This document shows positions 34,163 through 41,647 of a DNA stretch of 41,955 nt, in pieces. The position numbers and the translations under genes are program-made. The notes under the pieces are model-generated. The model was not told the DNA's origin and searched no databases. It saw nothing but the letters and a program-made list of their open reading frames with translations. How positions within the stretch are numbered: position 1 is the first letter of the stretch; the number at the start of each line of letters is the position of its first letter. The stretch is from Acidobacteriota bacterium (GTDB lineage Bacteria > Acidobacteriota > Terriglobia > Acidiferrales > UBA7541). The stretch covers positions 1 through 41,955 of the forward strand of contig JAFDVY010000021.1 of NCBI GenBank assembly GCA_018268785.1. The letters run 5' to 3'.

Positions 34163-36796
34163 TTAGAACTGCAAATGGCGCTGGACGAGCTTTCGAAGCT
34201 TTTCGCGGTCTTCGTCCTTCATGTGGACAAATTCGACGCCGTTACCGTCGGGGCCGATATTGCGGACAACCGCCGTGAAATGAATCTTGCGAAGGCCGGC
34301 ACGAACTTCCAGTTGGATGGAGTCGCCGACATTCAATTTCTTGGGAGATTCGAGATAGGCGCCGCCCAGGCTAATTGTTTTTACCCGGGCTAACCCTGCG
34401 GAGCTTTGTTCGATTTGCGCGCGCAACGGTGAATCGAGCGGCACACGCGTGTAACGCCGGGGAATGACGAAGTTTGCGCCCGGCTGGCCGGCGGCTTCGA
34501 ACGCGGCTCTTGCACGAGCGGAAGTTGGCCGGTTTTCGATAATAGCGAGTGCGTCTTCCGCTGCGGCGCGCAAGCCCGCGGGTTCCACATGGGTAAGGCC
34601 ATCGCGCTTTTCGGCGAGTGTCTTGAGCAGTTCGGCCGCCTCTGAAGCGCGCATGCGGCCCAGGGCTTCGATAGCCTTAATGCGGACGAATTGGTCGCGC
34701 AAAATATCATGTTCGCCGGCGGCGATTTCCATCATTTGCGCGACGGCCGTGGATTCCTGTGCGAGGCCGATCTGGTCAATCATCATCGGTACAACCAGGG
34801 GATGAGCGTCGGCAAGGATGGCCGAGAAAACGAAAGCGGTGCTTTGAGAAATGGCGGCGTTCGCGGGACGCGAGAGCTCGCTGACAGCCAGGTCCTGCAG
34901 ATTCCATTCCCAACTCGCGATCGCGCGGGGCAAGCCGCGAAGCAGGCGCTCCGCGTCGGCGATAGAGAGGAGCTTGATGGCGGCGCTAACGCGCTGGCGG
35001 CGCGCTTCGTAGAGGCGCGATTCGAGCAAATTCAAAACGGGAACGCCGATGGATCGCAGCAGGCGGGCCATCGCGGGGAGCGCCTCGAAGCCGCGCGGGT
35101 CTGTCAGAAGAAGCGTAAGGCGGTCCAGCAAACGTTCTGGATCGCGTTGTAGCAAACGGGGGAGCGCGGGGTCAAGCGCACGATTGGCAAGTGCGGCGTC
35201 AATCAGGAGCAGCCAGCGATCTTGCGCAACCAGGCGCTGTGCGAGAGTTTGCATATGCGCAAATTGCGGTTCGCGGGGCGTCCGTTCGAGGCCGACGAGG
35301 ATGCTTTCGAGGCCGATGAAGTCGCCGCGCGTGACGGCAATGCGCCCGAGCGACTCGAGGAACGCAGCAAGCAAGGCTCCGGTTTCCGGAGTGGATTCCT
35401 TTTCGAGCGCGCTCAATGTGCTGCGGCTCAGGTCCTCGGGGAACTGATTCGGCCAGAGCGATTCGATGATCGGAGAAAGCTCGTTGAGGCCGGCGGACAC
35501 TTCGCGGCGCGCGGCTGCATCTTCGAGGTCGAGGCGACGGGAATAGTTGAGCAAAATGTTGCGCGCTTCGCGGCGCGGCGCGTCCACGCCGGCATCGGCG
35601 AGTTGAGCGAGCGTCTGGCGCAAAGCGGCGACCGGAACGCACCAAATATCCGAACCTCGGAAAACGGAAGATTTTTCTCGAGGGGGAAGTTCAATCCAAA
35701 AACGCTCGACCAATTTTTCGCGATGCTTTTCGGCTGCCCATGCCGTGGCGACCGATGAAAAATGCTGCGATGAATGAGGGCCGCTGTAGGTGCCGGCGGA
35801 GACCAGAACGTCGGCAAGTTTGTAAACGGACGGGCGAACGGATTGTGCGATGAGCTGGCCTGCGCTGAACTCAGCGCTTAGAAATTCCAGAACAAGATTT
35901 TCAGATAGACGCTGCAAGTAAGGCTGCGGTTTTTCCGCTTCGCGGGGACCGTGCTGCGAAATTGCGCTGAGCAGCATGTGAACGGTGTCGCGGCTGGCCA
36001 CTTCCAGCGCGCCGTGGATTGCGCGGGCCGCATCTTCGGGAGAGAGGCCACGAGCCGCTTCGAGCGGCGGAGTCAGACGCGCCAGCAGACGCAACCCCGC
36101 GCTTAAGTCTTCCAGATTCGGAAGGCGAATCGGAGCGTCGGCGTTTTCGCGCGGAGAGTTTCCTCCGTAGGCGACCAGCGCTGCGATCAAACTCGCCAGT
36201 ACCGTGTCCACTTTTCGTTCCGTCTGCGTATTGATTTGAATCCCTTCCACGCCGTGCTCCAGGAGTTTCGCTGTCCACCAGGACTTGCTGTTCTTCTTGT
36301 GCGACTCTTCCGATTTTAGCAGGGCCGCCTTGATGAGCTGAGCGAGCGTGTCGAGTTCGCCTACATGAAAACGGCGTTCGAAGATCAAAGTTTGGATGCC
36401 GGCTCGCTGCAATTCGCTGGCAAGTCCGGCAAGTTCCCCCCGGACGTCCGGCAAAGCCGCTTCGCTGAGCTTTGGCATGATGATGCCGTTGCGCTCGATC
36501 CGGAGGGCGAGGCCATTCATCGCGAACGCGAACGACCGAAGCTGTTCGTAAGCGACTTCGAGGCTTTCGAGAACACGGGGGTGGTTGCGCTGATACAGCC
36601 GCTGAGAGCGCAGAAGAATCTGTAGGTCGCGCAGGCAGCGCTGGACTTCCAAAGCGGTTGGCTCGGAAGGTGAATAGGGGGAAACAATGGACGGCGCGAC
36701 GGAAACTGGCGAAATGTTGCTGTTTCCAGTCGCAACGGGGGTGGCCTGCAATTTGGCGTCTTTGACTTCGCCTGAGTTTGCAAATGCTCTTAACAC
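34163..36796 (-). CDS. Large helical-repeat protein with C-terminal PilZ domain
   Basis: An 877-residue cytosolic protein. Most of it is alpha-helical and rich in Leu/Ala/Arg/Glu, with HEAT-like pairs near the middle and end (IKAIEALGRMRASEAAELLKTLAEK). The last ~105 residues form a PilZ domain, which typically binds c-di-GMP. The RxxxR motif is present as RRYTR, but the second motif reads TISLGG, with Thr where Asp/Asn is usual in (D/N)xSxxG, so binding may be altered. The start is GTG, with GGAG about 10 nt upstream; no ATG occurs before residue 90. It follows the kinase gene in the same direction after 198 bp. Function unknown beyond a likely c-di-GMP effector. Confidence 0.85.
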   Translation of the reverse strand: MLRAFANSGEVKDAKLQATPVATGNSNISPVSVAPSIVSPYSPSEPTALEVQRCLRDLQILLRSQRLYQRNHPRVLESLEVAYEQLRSFAFAMNGLALRIERNGIIMPKLSEAALPDVRGELAGLASELQRAGIQTLIFERRFHVGELDTLAQLIKAALLKSEESHKKNSKSWWTAKLLEHGVEGIQINTQTERKVDTVLASLIAALVAYGGNSPRENADAPIRLPNLEDLSAGLRLLARLTPPLEAARGLSPEDAARAIHGALEVASRDTVHMLLSAISQHGPREAEKPQPYLQRLSENLVLEFLSAEFSAGQLIAQSVRPSVYKLADVLVSAGTYSGPHSSQHFSSVATAWAAEKHREKLVERFWIELPPREKSSVFRGSDIWCVPVAALRQTLAQLADAGVDAPRREARNILLNYSRRLDLEDAAARREVSAGLNELSPIIESLWPNQFPEDLSRSTLSALEKESTPETGALLAAFLESLGRIAVTRGDFIGLESILVGLERTPREPQFAHMQTLAQRLVAQDRWLLLIDAALANRALDPALPRLLQRDPERLLDRLTLLLTDPRGFEALPAMARLLRSIGVPVLNLLESRLYEARRQRVSAAIKLLSIADAERLLRGLPRAIASWEWNLQDLAVSELSRPANAAISQSTAFVFSAILADAHPLVVPMMIDQIGLAQESTAVAQMMEIAAGEHDILRDQFVRIKAIEALGRMRASEAAELLKTLAEKRDGLTHVEPAGLRAAAEDALAIIENRPTSARARAAFEAAGQPGANFVIPRRYTRVPLDSPLRAQIEQSSAGLARVKTISLGGAYLESPKKLNVGDSIQLEVRAGLRKIHFTAVVRNIGPDGNGVEFVHMKDEDREKLRKLVQRHLQF

Positions 36797-36929
36797 CGGT
36801 CTGCCGCTCCATGCGGGGTAGAGACACCCCTAGAGAGAATGGAGCAAGCCACATTCCTATCGAGCACGAACGTAAGTGCTTTATTTACAATAAGAATTTG
36901 TAGTGGTCCTAGAACCAAGGTTTCAGGAA

Positions 36930-36946
36930 TGTAACAAAAAGTTACA
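36930..36946. promoter_or_regulatory. Perfect palindrome TGTAAC-N5-GTTACA
   Basis: A fully symmetric 6-5-6 inverted repeat in the 198-bp gap between the kinase stop and the PilZ gene start. It resembles the site at 209-225 that covers a promoter -10. It is a likely repressor or activator site for the PilZ gene. No T-run follows, so it is not a terminator. Confidence 0.4.
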
Positions 36947-36994
36947 GTTTCAGCCGTCTTTCGTCAGGTTTAAAATCGAGTAGAACAGCCATTT

Positions 36995-39277
36995 CTATTG
37001 TGCGCGAAGGCTTTCATGGACGTTGACCGTCCCGCCTTCGGTAGCCTGTACGGACCGCCGCGAAACGACAAACCCGTTCTTTCTAAGGGCGATGGTGTGG
37101 ATTCCGGCCGAGATCTCGACGCGAGCTGGAGACTGTTTGCCTGTATCCGTACCGTCTACAATGATTTCCGCACCCGATGGTGACGTGTCTACCTGAGCCC
37201 AGGCGATGTGCTGCGATTTTTCCTTCATCTCTACATTCAGTTGCGTCTGAATGTTCGGTTTTACAGTGACGGTGTCGGAATACCCTTCATATCCCTGCAT
37301 TCGCAAAACCAGGTTATAGGTATTCGGAGCAAGAGGAATCGTCAAAGGCGTTTGGCCGGACTGTTTGTCACCGTTGACGAAAACGTCCGCGCCAGGAGGC
37401 TGAGAGGTGATATGCAGCCCCATGGATGTGGCTTCAAGCGTGATTTTCTGATCAAGCGTCTTCCCAGCAGTAATCTGAAAAGAAGTTTGCATTGGCTGGA
37501 AGCCAGACTTCTTCACTTCTAGGTTGTAGCTGCCCGGATAGAGTTTGGGAAAGCTGCACGGCGTTACGCATTGCTCTCGCGTGTTGTAATCGCCCGTCAC
37601 AACGGCAGTTGCGCCGATCACGTTGGTCATAACGTGAATGGCGCCGTTGCCTGCCGCGGGCACTGGATGCGAACTCGGCTCAAAGGTGCCGCCGGTATTC
37701 ACCGTAGCGTCTTCCGTTTGAATGTCGTCCACGACTTGCACGCCGGCGGGGGCGCTCTTGAGGAACTTCAACATTTCCGCGTGCTCGGCAGGTTTCAGCT
37801 TGCCGGAAAGAGTCAGGGTGTTTCCGGTCCCCTTGATTTTCAAGCGGCCGGAAATCCCTTTTTCAGAGGCGGCTTCTTCAATGCGTCCCTTGAATTCCGC
37901 TGCGGCAGGGATCAATCCACCGACAGAGGCCGGATTGGAATTCCCGGAGTTTTTCGGAGCGTATTCCAGTTTCTTTTCGGAAACGGGATTTGCGGTCACG
38001 GGACTCTCTGAACTTTTCCTGATCGGAGCGGATTCGCCGGACGCACTGGCAGTTTCACTGCCAGTCGCTGCGTTATCGTTCGGTTGCGCGCTCTGAGGAG
38101 GGTCCTTTTCCGCAGGTGCGGTTCTCTGGATTTGATTTTGTTGCCGCGCGTCGTCGAAAACCGGCTTGATTTTTCTATAGCCGTAGACAATCACGCCAAT
38201 CAGGATCAATCCAAGCAGAACGCTCCAAACCGGGCTGCTCTTGCGTTTTTCCGGAGTTGGCGCCAGCACGCCAGTTCTCCGCAACACCGGGGTTTGCGAT
38301 GGTGTCGATGCGCGAGCTTGAAGGGAACGCGCCGTGTGAGCCGCTTGCAAATCGTCATTGTGGCCGATCAATGGTTTTGGCGAAGCAATGGTCGCCTCTG
38401 GAGAAGCGTTCATTACAACCGTGGCGGAAACAGGCGTATCCATCGCAGACAGCGCGCGGTAATTCTTTAAATCCTCGAGCATTTCCTTGCAAGTCTGATA
38501 GCGAGCCGACGGATCTTTTGCGAGAGCCTTCAAAATCACGCCGCTAAGACCCGGATGAATCGAAGGATCAATGGTGCGAGGAGGAACCGGATCTTCGTTC
38601 ACGATTTTGTAGATGACCGTGGTGATGTTCTGTCCAGGGAACGGTTTTTCGCCCGTAGCCATTTCATAGAGCATCACGCCAAGCGAAAAAATGTCGCTGC
38701 GGCCATCCACGACACGCCCTTTCACTTGCTCCGGGGACATGTAACTCGGCGTACCCATCACATGCGCGGTTTGCTGCACGGTGCCAAACTGCAGAATTTT
38801 TGCCGTTCCGAAGTCGGTGACCTTCACCGTGTCGTCCGCGGTCAGCATCAAGTTTGCTGGCTTGATGTCGCGATGAACGATGTTGCGTTCGTGTGCAAAT
38901 TGCAGCGCGTTGCAGGTTTGCTCCATGATGCGCAGAACCCGGGGCAGCGGAAACGCCTGCCCCGCGTCGAGCAAACCCTGAAGGCTCTTGCCTTCGACCA
39001 ATTCCATCGTGATATAGAAAAGGCCTTCCTCTTCGCCAGCGTCGAAGACTACGACGATATTCGGATGAGTGAGCAACCCCGCGGCGCGCGCCTCTGTCTG
39101 GAAGCGATTGAGCAGTTCGGGTTTCGAGAGGCCTGTGCCTTCTTCAGAAAGCCGCAATGTTTTGACGGCGACGGTGCGGCCGATGACGGGATCAACAGCT
39201 TTGTACACGACACCCATGGCGCCGCGTCCCAGTTCGCCCTGGATTTCGTACCGTCCGGCTTTTGTCAGCGTAATCAT
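36995..39277 (-). CDS. Membrane Ser/Thr protein kinase with extracytoplasmic PEGA domains
   Basis: A Hanks-type kinase of 760 residues. The kinase domain (about 9-275) has the Gly loop GRGAMGVVY at 17-25, K39 in VAVKTL, catalytic D137 in HRDIKPANL, DFG at 155-157, and the activation-loop end GTPSYMSPEQV. A juxtamembrane Thr/Ser/Pro-rich segment precedes one membrane helix (about 355). Outside are a Ser/Pro-rich linker, a BON-like domain (LKIKGTGNTLTLSGKLKP) and three PEGA-type beta modules, for example ITSQPPGADVFVNGDKQSG and VDTSPSGAEIIVDGTDTG. There are no PASTA repeats. It probably senses an envelope signal. PP2C and FHA proteins at 24.4-26 kb are plausible partners. Confidence 0.93.
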   Translation of the reverse strand: MITLTKAGRYEIQGELGRGAMGVVYKAVDPVIGRTVAVKTLRLSEEGTGLSKPELLNRFQTEARAAGLLTHPNIVVVFDAGEEEGLFYITMELVEGKSLQGLLDAGQAFPLPRVLRIMEQTCNALQFAHERNIVHRDIKPANLMLTADDTVKVTDFGTAKILQFGTVQQTAHVMGTPSYMSPEQVKGRVVDGRSDIFSLGVMLYEMATGEKPFPGQNITTVIYKIVNEDPVPPRTIDPSIHPGLSGVILKALAKDPSARYQTCKEMLEDLKNYRALSAMDTPVSATVVMNASPEATIASPKPLIGHNDDLQAAHTARSLQARASTPSQTPVLRRTGVLAPTPEKRKSSPVWSVLLGLILIGVIVYGYRKIKPVFDDARQQNQIQRTAPAEKDPPQSAQPNDNAATGSETASASGESAPIRKSSESPVTANPVSEKKLEYAPKNSGNSNPASVGGLIPAAAEFKGRIEEAASEKGISGRLKIKGTGNTLTLSGKLKPAEHAEMLKFLKSAPAGVQVVDDIQTEDATVNTGGTFEPSSHPVPAAGNGAIHVMTNVIGATAVVTGDYNTREQCVTPCSFPKLYPGSYNLEVKKSGFQPMQTSFQITAGKTLDQKITLEATSMGLHITSQPPGADVFVNGDKQSGQTPLTIPLAPNTYNLVLRMQGYEGYSDTVTVKPNIQTQLNVEMKEKSQHIAWAQVDTSPSGAEIIVDGTDTGKQSPARVEISAGIHTIALRKNGFVVSRRSVQATEGGTVNVHESLRAQ

Positions 39278-39464
39278 TCTTCAAATGGGAGCAAATGGCG
39301 ATTGCATGGGGATGCCTGCCACTGTGAATTTGTCCCCGGCCGATGCCGCTGCGCGGCTCCGGGCCAACAGACACCACTACGCCCTATTCCCGACGGTACC
39401 CAGTAAAATTTCATACGGTCAATCCGCCCGCAGTACCAGAGCCGCGAAAAAGGCACCTGTCCGC

Positions 39465-39488
39465 AACACGGTCACCAACACGGTCACC
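39465..39488. repeat. Tandem 12-bp repeat AACACGGTCACC abutting the integrase start
   Basis: Two perfect copies (39465-39476 and 39477-39488) end exactly at the ATG of the recombinase gene. They contain GGTCACC, the reverse complement of the GGTGACC that follows the structured repeats at 41234 and 41554. A 14-bp segment, GTCACCAACA-n-GGT, recurs at 41719-41732. The copies may be binding sites for the recombinase or its regulator. Confidence 0.45.
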
Positions 39489-39737
39489 ATGAAAACCCGC
39501 TACGGCAAGTGGTACGCACGATGGACAGGCCCAGACGGCAAACGCCATGAAAAGGCGTTCGCCTCAAAACGCGCCGCGAAGCACTTCCAGCAGAAGATGC
39601 AGCGCGAGCGCGAAACAAAAAAAGACCAGCGTCCGGCCCCAACATCGGCGAAATCGCACGGACGCTCGCGCAAACCGCAACGCGGAATTCCTTCCGCGCC
39701 GTCGCCAAAGAACTCGAAGCGCAAGCTGGCCGTCTAA
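39489..39737 (+). CDS. Tyrosine recombinase, N-terminal part (frame 0)
   Basis: The frame begins MKTRYGKWYARWTGPDGKRHEKAFASK, the beta-sheet arm-binding start common to phage-type integrases. A basic helix (AAKHFQQKMQRERETKK) follows. After about 45 codons it meets seven A and continues as a Ser/Lys/Arg/Pro-rich tail to a stop at 39737 that looks non-native. In the -1 frame the reading continues smoothly as GEIARTLAQTATRNSFRAV into the catalytic part, giving a fused protein of about 324 residues, normal for the family. If there is no frameshift, an ~82-residue arm-binding peptide is made alone. Confidence 0.65.
   Translation: MKTRYGKWYARWTGPDGKRHEKAFASKRAAKHFQQKMQRERETKKDQRPAPTSAKSHGRSRKPQRGIPSAPSPKNSKRKLAV
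39617..39666 (+). promoter_or_regulatory. Candidate -1 programmed frameshift site in the recombinase gene
   Basis: A AAA AAA G (39617-39624) is in the correct register for -1 slippage: the frame 0 codons are ACA AAA AAA. A perfect 8-bp stem AGCGTCCG/CGGACGCT (39628-39635 with 39659-39666) begins 4 nt later. The -1 frame leads straight into the catalytic domain. The alternative is a homopolymer indel: eight A would give a single continuous ORF. Confidence 0.5.
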
Positions 39738-39772
39738 AGCCGCGCGACCTACCGCCGCTCATCCCCAACGCC

Positions 39773-40462
39773 ATGCTCGCCAGGTGGCGCAAGGAACTGC
39801 GGCCAAGCACGGCGAAGAACTATCGCCACGAGCTCGCCATCCTGCTACGCGCCGTCGCCGCAAACGGCGGCCCACGCATCGACCTGCCCAAAGTCCCAAA
39901 GCCGCAACAGCGCGGCATTACCGCCACGCCGGAAGAACTCGCGCGGATTCTCAAAGCGCCGCCCGCATGGCTGCGCCTCTTCATCCTCCTGTACTTCCAG
40001 TGCGGCCTGCGGCGCGCCGAAACGCTCGCCGTCACGCCGCGAAACTGGAACCCAGAAAACAAGACGGTCACCATCCCCATCAAAGGCGGAAGGACACGCA
40101 CCGTGCACGTCAGCCCCGACGTGGAAGCACTCATCGTCAGCACCGGCAACCCAGACCCAGACACACCGTACCTCTGGGCACTGCGCGGAAGACCGCTACG
40201 CTACGACGCCATCACCAAAGCATGGGAGAAACACAAGAAGGCGTGCGGAGTGAACCCTCTGGTCAACGCACATGACCTACGAAGGACGGCGGCCACCATC
40301 CTCTACACGGCCACCAAAGACCTGCGCACCGCGCAGGAACTCCTCGGACACAAAAACCTGCAAAGCACGCTGAGCTACCTAGCGCCACTACACCCCGACG
40401 ACGCCAGAAAGTACAGCGAGCTACTGCGCTTCCAAAACTTCCACAGCGAGGTGAAGCAATGA
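39773..40462 (+). CDS. Tyrosine recombinase, catalytic part (-1 frame)
   Basis: The catalytic half of a phage-type integrase. Numbering from the ATG at 39773, the residues needed are R80 in CGLRRAETL, K104 in IPIKGGRTR, H167 and R170 in AHDLRRTAAT, H193 in LLGHKNLQ, and the nucleophile Y202 in STLSYL. The set is complete. The frame is open upstream to about 39623 with native-looking helical sequence, including a core-binding domain (RPSTAKNYRHELAILLRAVA). The protein is thus probably made as a fusion with 39489 onward. The stop overlaps the next start (ATGA). Base composition is richer in C than in the genes to the left. A typical marker of a mobile element. Confidence 0.85.
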   Translation: MLARWRKELRPSTAKNYRHELAILLRAVAANGGPRIDLPKVPKPQQRGITATPEELARILKAPPAWLRLFILLYFQCGLRRAETLAVTPRNWNPENKTVTIPIKGGRTRTVHVSPDVEALIVSTGNPDPDTPYLWALRGRPLRYDAITKAWEKHKKACGVNPLVNAHDLRRTAATILYTATKDLRTAQELLGHKNLQSTLSYLAPLHPDDARKYSELLRFQNFHSEVKQ

Positions 40463-40947
40463 GCCCATCGGGAGACAAAACAAAAATCTGGTGCACGTGC
40501 GGCCACGGAAAGAGCTTCCACTGCTACGTCACGCAGGGAGAGAAGTCGTGCTCGCAGTGCGCGTGCAGAAAATTCACGAGAAGGGAGACCAACAATGCAG
40601 CGCTACAGAGTGGTGGTGACATGGGACGACAGACGCTGGGGACCGCAGATGGAGAAGCTAGCCGCCGAAGGCACGTCGGCGAGACGCGCGCTGAACAATG
40701 CGCTCCTCGGCTTCTTCTCGGACAAGAACAGACGGAAAGAACGCAGGGAAGCCCACGCGCACCTACGCGTGGAAATCTGGCGAGTCAAGAAGCCTCGCGC
40801 GGCTTAGGCCGCGCGAGGCCCTACATGTGGTGCGCAACCTGTTCGCAGGCTCGACGCCATGAACCAACAACGGAAGCGCGACTCTGGAAGTGCAGCATCT
40901 GCGGCTCGATCCGGCGCTACGAACTGCCCAAGAGGAGAAACCGGTGA
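40459..40947 (+). CDS. Cys-rich ORF with zinc ribbons at both ends
   Basis: A 162-codon frame starting at an ATG that overlaps the recombinase stop (ATGA). The first ~40 residues form a Cys/His cluster, CTCGHGKSFHC then CSQCACRKF, the CxCGHxxxxH...CxxCxC pattern of small phage-type zinc ribbons. The last 40 form another, WCATCSQ then WKCSICGSIRRYEL. The ~75 residues between are Arg/Gly/Ala/Thr-rich and look like a shadow of the gene at 40595-40807 in another frame. Either the whole frame is translated, or only its two ends are real, the second from the ATG at 40825. Function unknown. Confidence 0.45.
   Translation: MSPSGDKTKIWCTCGHGKSFHCYVTQGEKSCSQCACRKFTRRETNNAALQSGGDMGRQTLGTADGEASRRRHVGETRAEQCAPRLLLGQEQTERTQGSPRAPTRGNLASQEASRGLGRARPYMWCATCSQARRHEPTTEARLWKCSICGSIRRYELPKRRNR
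40595..40807 (+). CDS. Small basic protein, unknown, nested in the Cys-rich frame
   Basis: A 70-residue protein, MQRYRVVVTWDDRRWGP start, then a helix AAEGTSARRALNNALLGFF and a basic tail. A good ribosome-binding site (GGGAGA, 6-8 nt before the ATG) and natural-looking composition support it. The beta-alpha pattern recalls small nucleic-acid-binding proteins, but no family is recognised. It lies wholly inside 40459-40947 in a different frame, so at most one of the two is fully real in this stretch unless both are translated. Confidence 0.5.
   Translation: MQRYRVVVTWDDRRWGPQMEKLAAEGTSARRALNNALLGFFSDKNRRKERREAHAHLRVEIWRVKKPRAA
40825..40947 (+). CDS. Possible 40-residue zinc-ribbon peptide
   Basis: Starting at the ATG at 40825, in frame with the Cys-rich ORF, a peptide MWCATCSQ...WKCSICGSIRRYEL has two CxxC pairs about 20 residues apart, enough for one zinc site. 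It starts 17 bp after the nested basic gene and its stop overlaps the next start (GTGA). That linkage supports it as a separate gene. Confidence 0.35.
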   Translation: MWCATCSQARRHEPTTEARLWKCSICGSIRRYELPKRRNR

Positions 40948-41195
40948 GTGCCGGCCAATCCATCATCGATGAACTGCAACGCTACCCGCAGAAGTGGTGG
41001 GTGCGTCTCATCGTGGCGACCGACGCAGGAGTCCGCGTATGGCATCAGGAAGCCTACGTGAACGCACCAGACCAACTTGCAGCGGTCACCATCGCAATTG
41101 CCACCATCTTCGAGGAGAAACGCCTAAAGCGGTGGGACGAAGTGAACATCCTGTGCGACCCCGTCGCACAGGTCGACGTCACCCCACGCACGTAA
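40944..41195 (+). CDS. Small protein of unknown function
   Basis: An 83-residue acidic/neutral protein: VSAGQSIIDELQRYPQ, then a beta hairpin (WWVRLIVATDAGVRVWHQEAYV), a helix (NAPDQLAAVTIAIATIFEEKRLK) and a final strand (VNILCDPVAQVDV). This compact beta-beta-alpha-beta order suggests a folded domain. The start is GTG, overlapping the upstream stop (GTGA). It is the last gene before the structured non-coding end. No family is recognised. Confidence 0.55.
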   Translation: MSAGQSIIDELQRYPQKWWVRLIVATDAGVRVWHQEAYVNAPDQLAAVTIAIATIFEEKRLKRWDEVNILCDPVAQVDVTPRT

Positions 41196-41208
41196 ACCAA
41201 ACCACGGC

Positions 41209-41236
41209 CCAGCGGCATCTTCACGGATGCCGCTGG
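41209..41236. repeat. Twin hairpin, copy 1
   Basis: CCAGCGGCATC (41209-41219) and GATGCCGCTGG (41226-41236) form a perfect 11-bp stem with loop TTCACG. It starts 14 bp after the last gene and could also be its terminator-like end, though no T-run follows. It is nearly identical to 41529-41556. Confidence 0.75.
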
Positions 41237-41255
41237 TGACCGCATCCCGCCAGCG

Positions 41256-41272
41256 GACACATCGAAGAAAAA
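41256..41272 (+). repeat. GACACATCGAAGAAA motif, copy 1
   Basis: GACACATCGAAGAAAAA, 20 bp after hairpin copy 1. Other copies are at 41502-41520 and 41631-41647. Confidence 0.55.
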
Positions 41273-41319
41273 CCCTCGCACGGATAGGCCGCCGCGCCCC
41301 TCAAGCGGATACGCCTGGG

Positions 41320-41412
41320 TGGCCCCCCTCCCCCCATGCGCGGTCTCCGCTGCTTCGTTGGGTTCGTGGTGGGGGGCGGGGGGCCAAACCCGCGTGCGCC
41401 CCCCTCCCCCCA
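41320..41412. repeat. G-tract flanked by two competing C-tracts
   Basis: TGGCCCCCCTCCCCCCA (41320-41336) pairs with TGGGGGGCGGGGGGCCA (41370-41386) at 16 of 17 positions. A second copy of the C-tract, GCCCCCCTCCCCCCA (41398-41412), is identical to 41322-41336 and could pair with the same G-tract. The two pairings exclude each other. The G-tract alone could also contribute to a quadruplex. Confidence 0.6.
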
Positions 41413-41416
41413 AGTC

Positions 41417-41461
41417 GCGCGCGCGGGAAAACCGCATTGCTTCGCTCGCGCCCGCGCGCGC
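41417..41461. repeat. GC-alternating inverted repeat
   Basis: GCGCGCGCGGG (41417-41427) and CCCGCGCGCGC (41451-41461) form a perfect 11-bp stem around a 23-nt loop. The alternating GC arms could adopt other DNA forms under supercoiling. Confidence 0.55.
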
Positions 41462-41501
41462 TTCAGTCGCGCGGCCCCGCTCAGAGCAATCGCGCTTCGC
41501 C

Positions 41502-41520
41502 GACACATCGAAGAAAGAAC
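41502..41520 (+). repeat. GACACATCGAAGAAA motif, copy 2
   Basis: GACACATCGAAGAAAGAAC, 8 bp before hairpin copy 2. Confidence 0.55.
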
Positions 41521-41528
41521 ACCACGAC

Positions 41529-41556
41529 CCAGCGGCATCTTCTCGGATGCCGCTGG
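41529..41556. repeat. Twin hairpin, copy 2
   Basis: The same perfect 11-bp stem as 41209-41236, with loop TTCTCG, one base different. Flanks are also shared: ACCACG before and TGACCG after, so the direct repeat spans about 38 bp. Confidence 0.75.
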
Positions 41557-41630
41557 TGACCGGTCTGGGCGACGCACGGGCGGCGGGGCAAACCGTTCTG
41601 GCGCTGAAAACCGCGCATCCCCGCCGCCCT

Positions 41631-41647
41631 GACATCGAAGAAAGAAC
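41631..41647 (+). repeat. GACATCGAAGAAA motif, copy 3
   Basis: GACATCGAAGAAAGAAC, matching copy 2 except for a missing AC. It is followed by GGTGACC and a third, different hairpin. Confidence 0.5.

Noticed and set aside
39342..39351. GATGCCGCTG before the integrase, matching the twin-hairpin arm
   Set aside because: Only 10 bp and without the partner arm; likely coincidence in GC-rich DNA.
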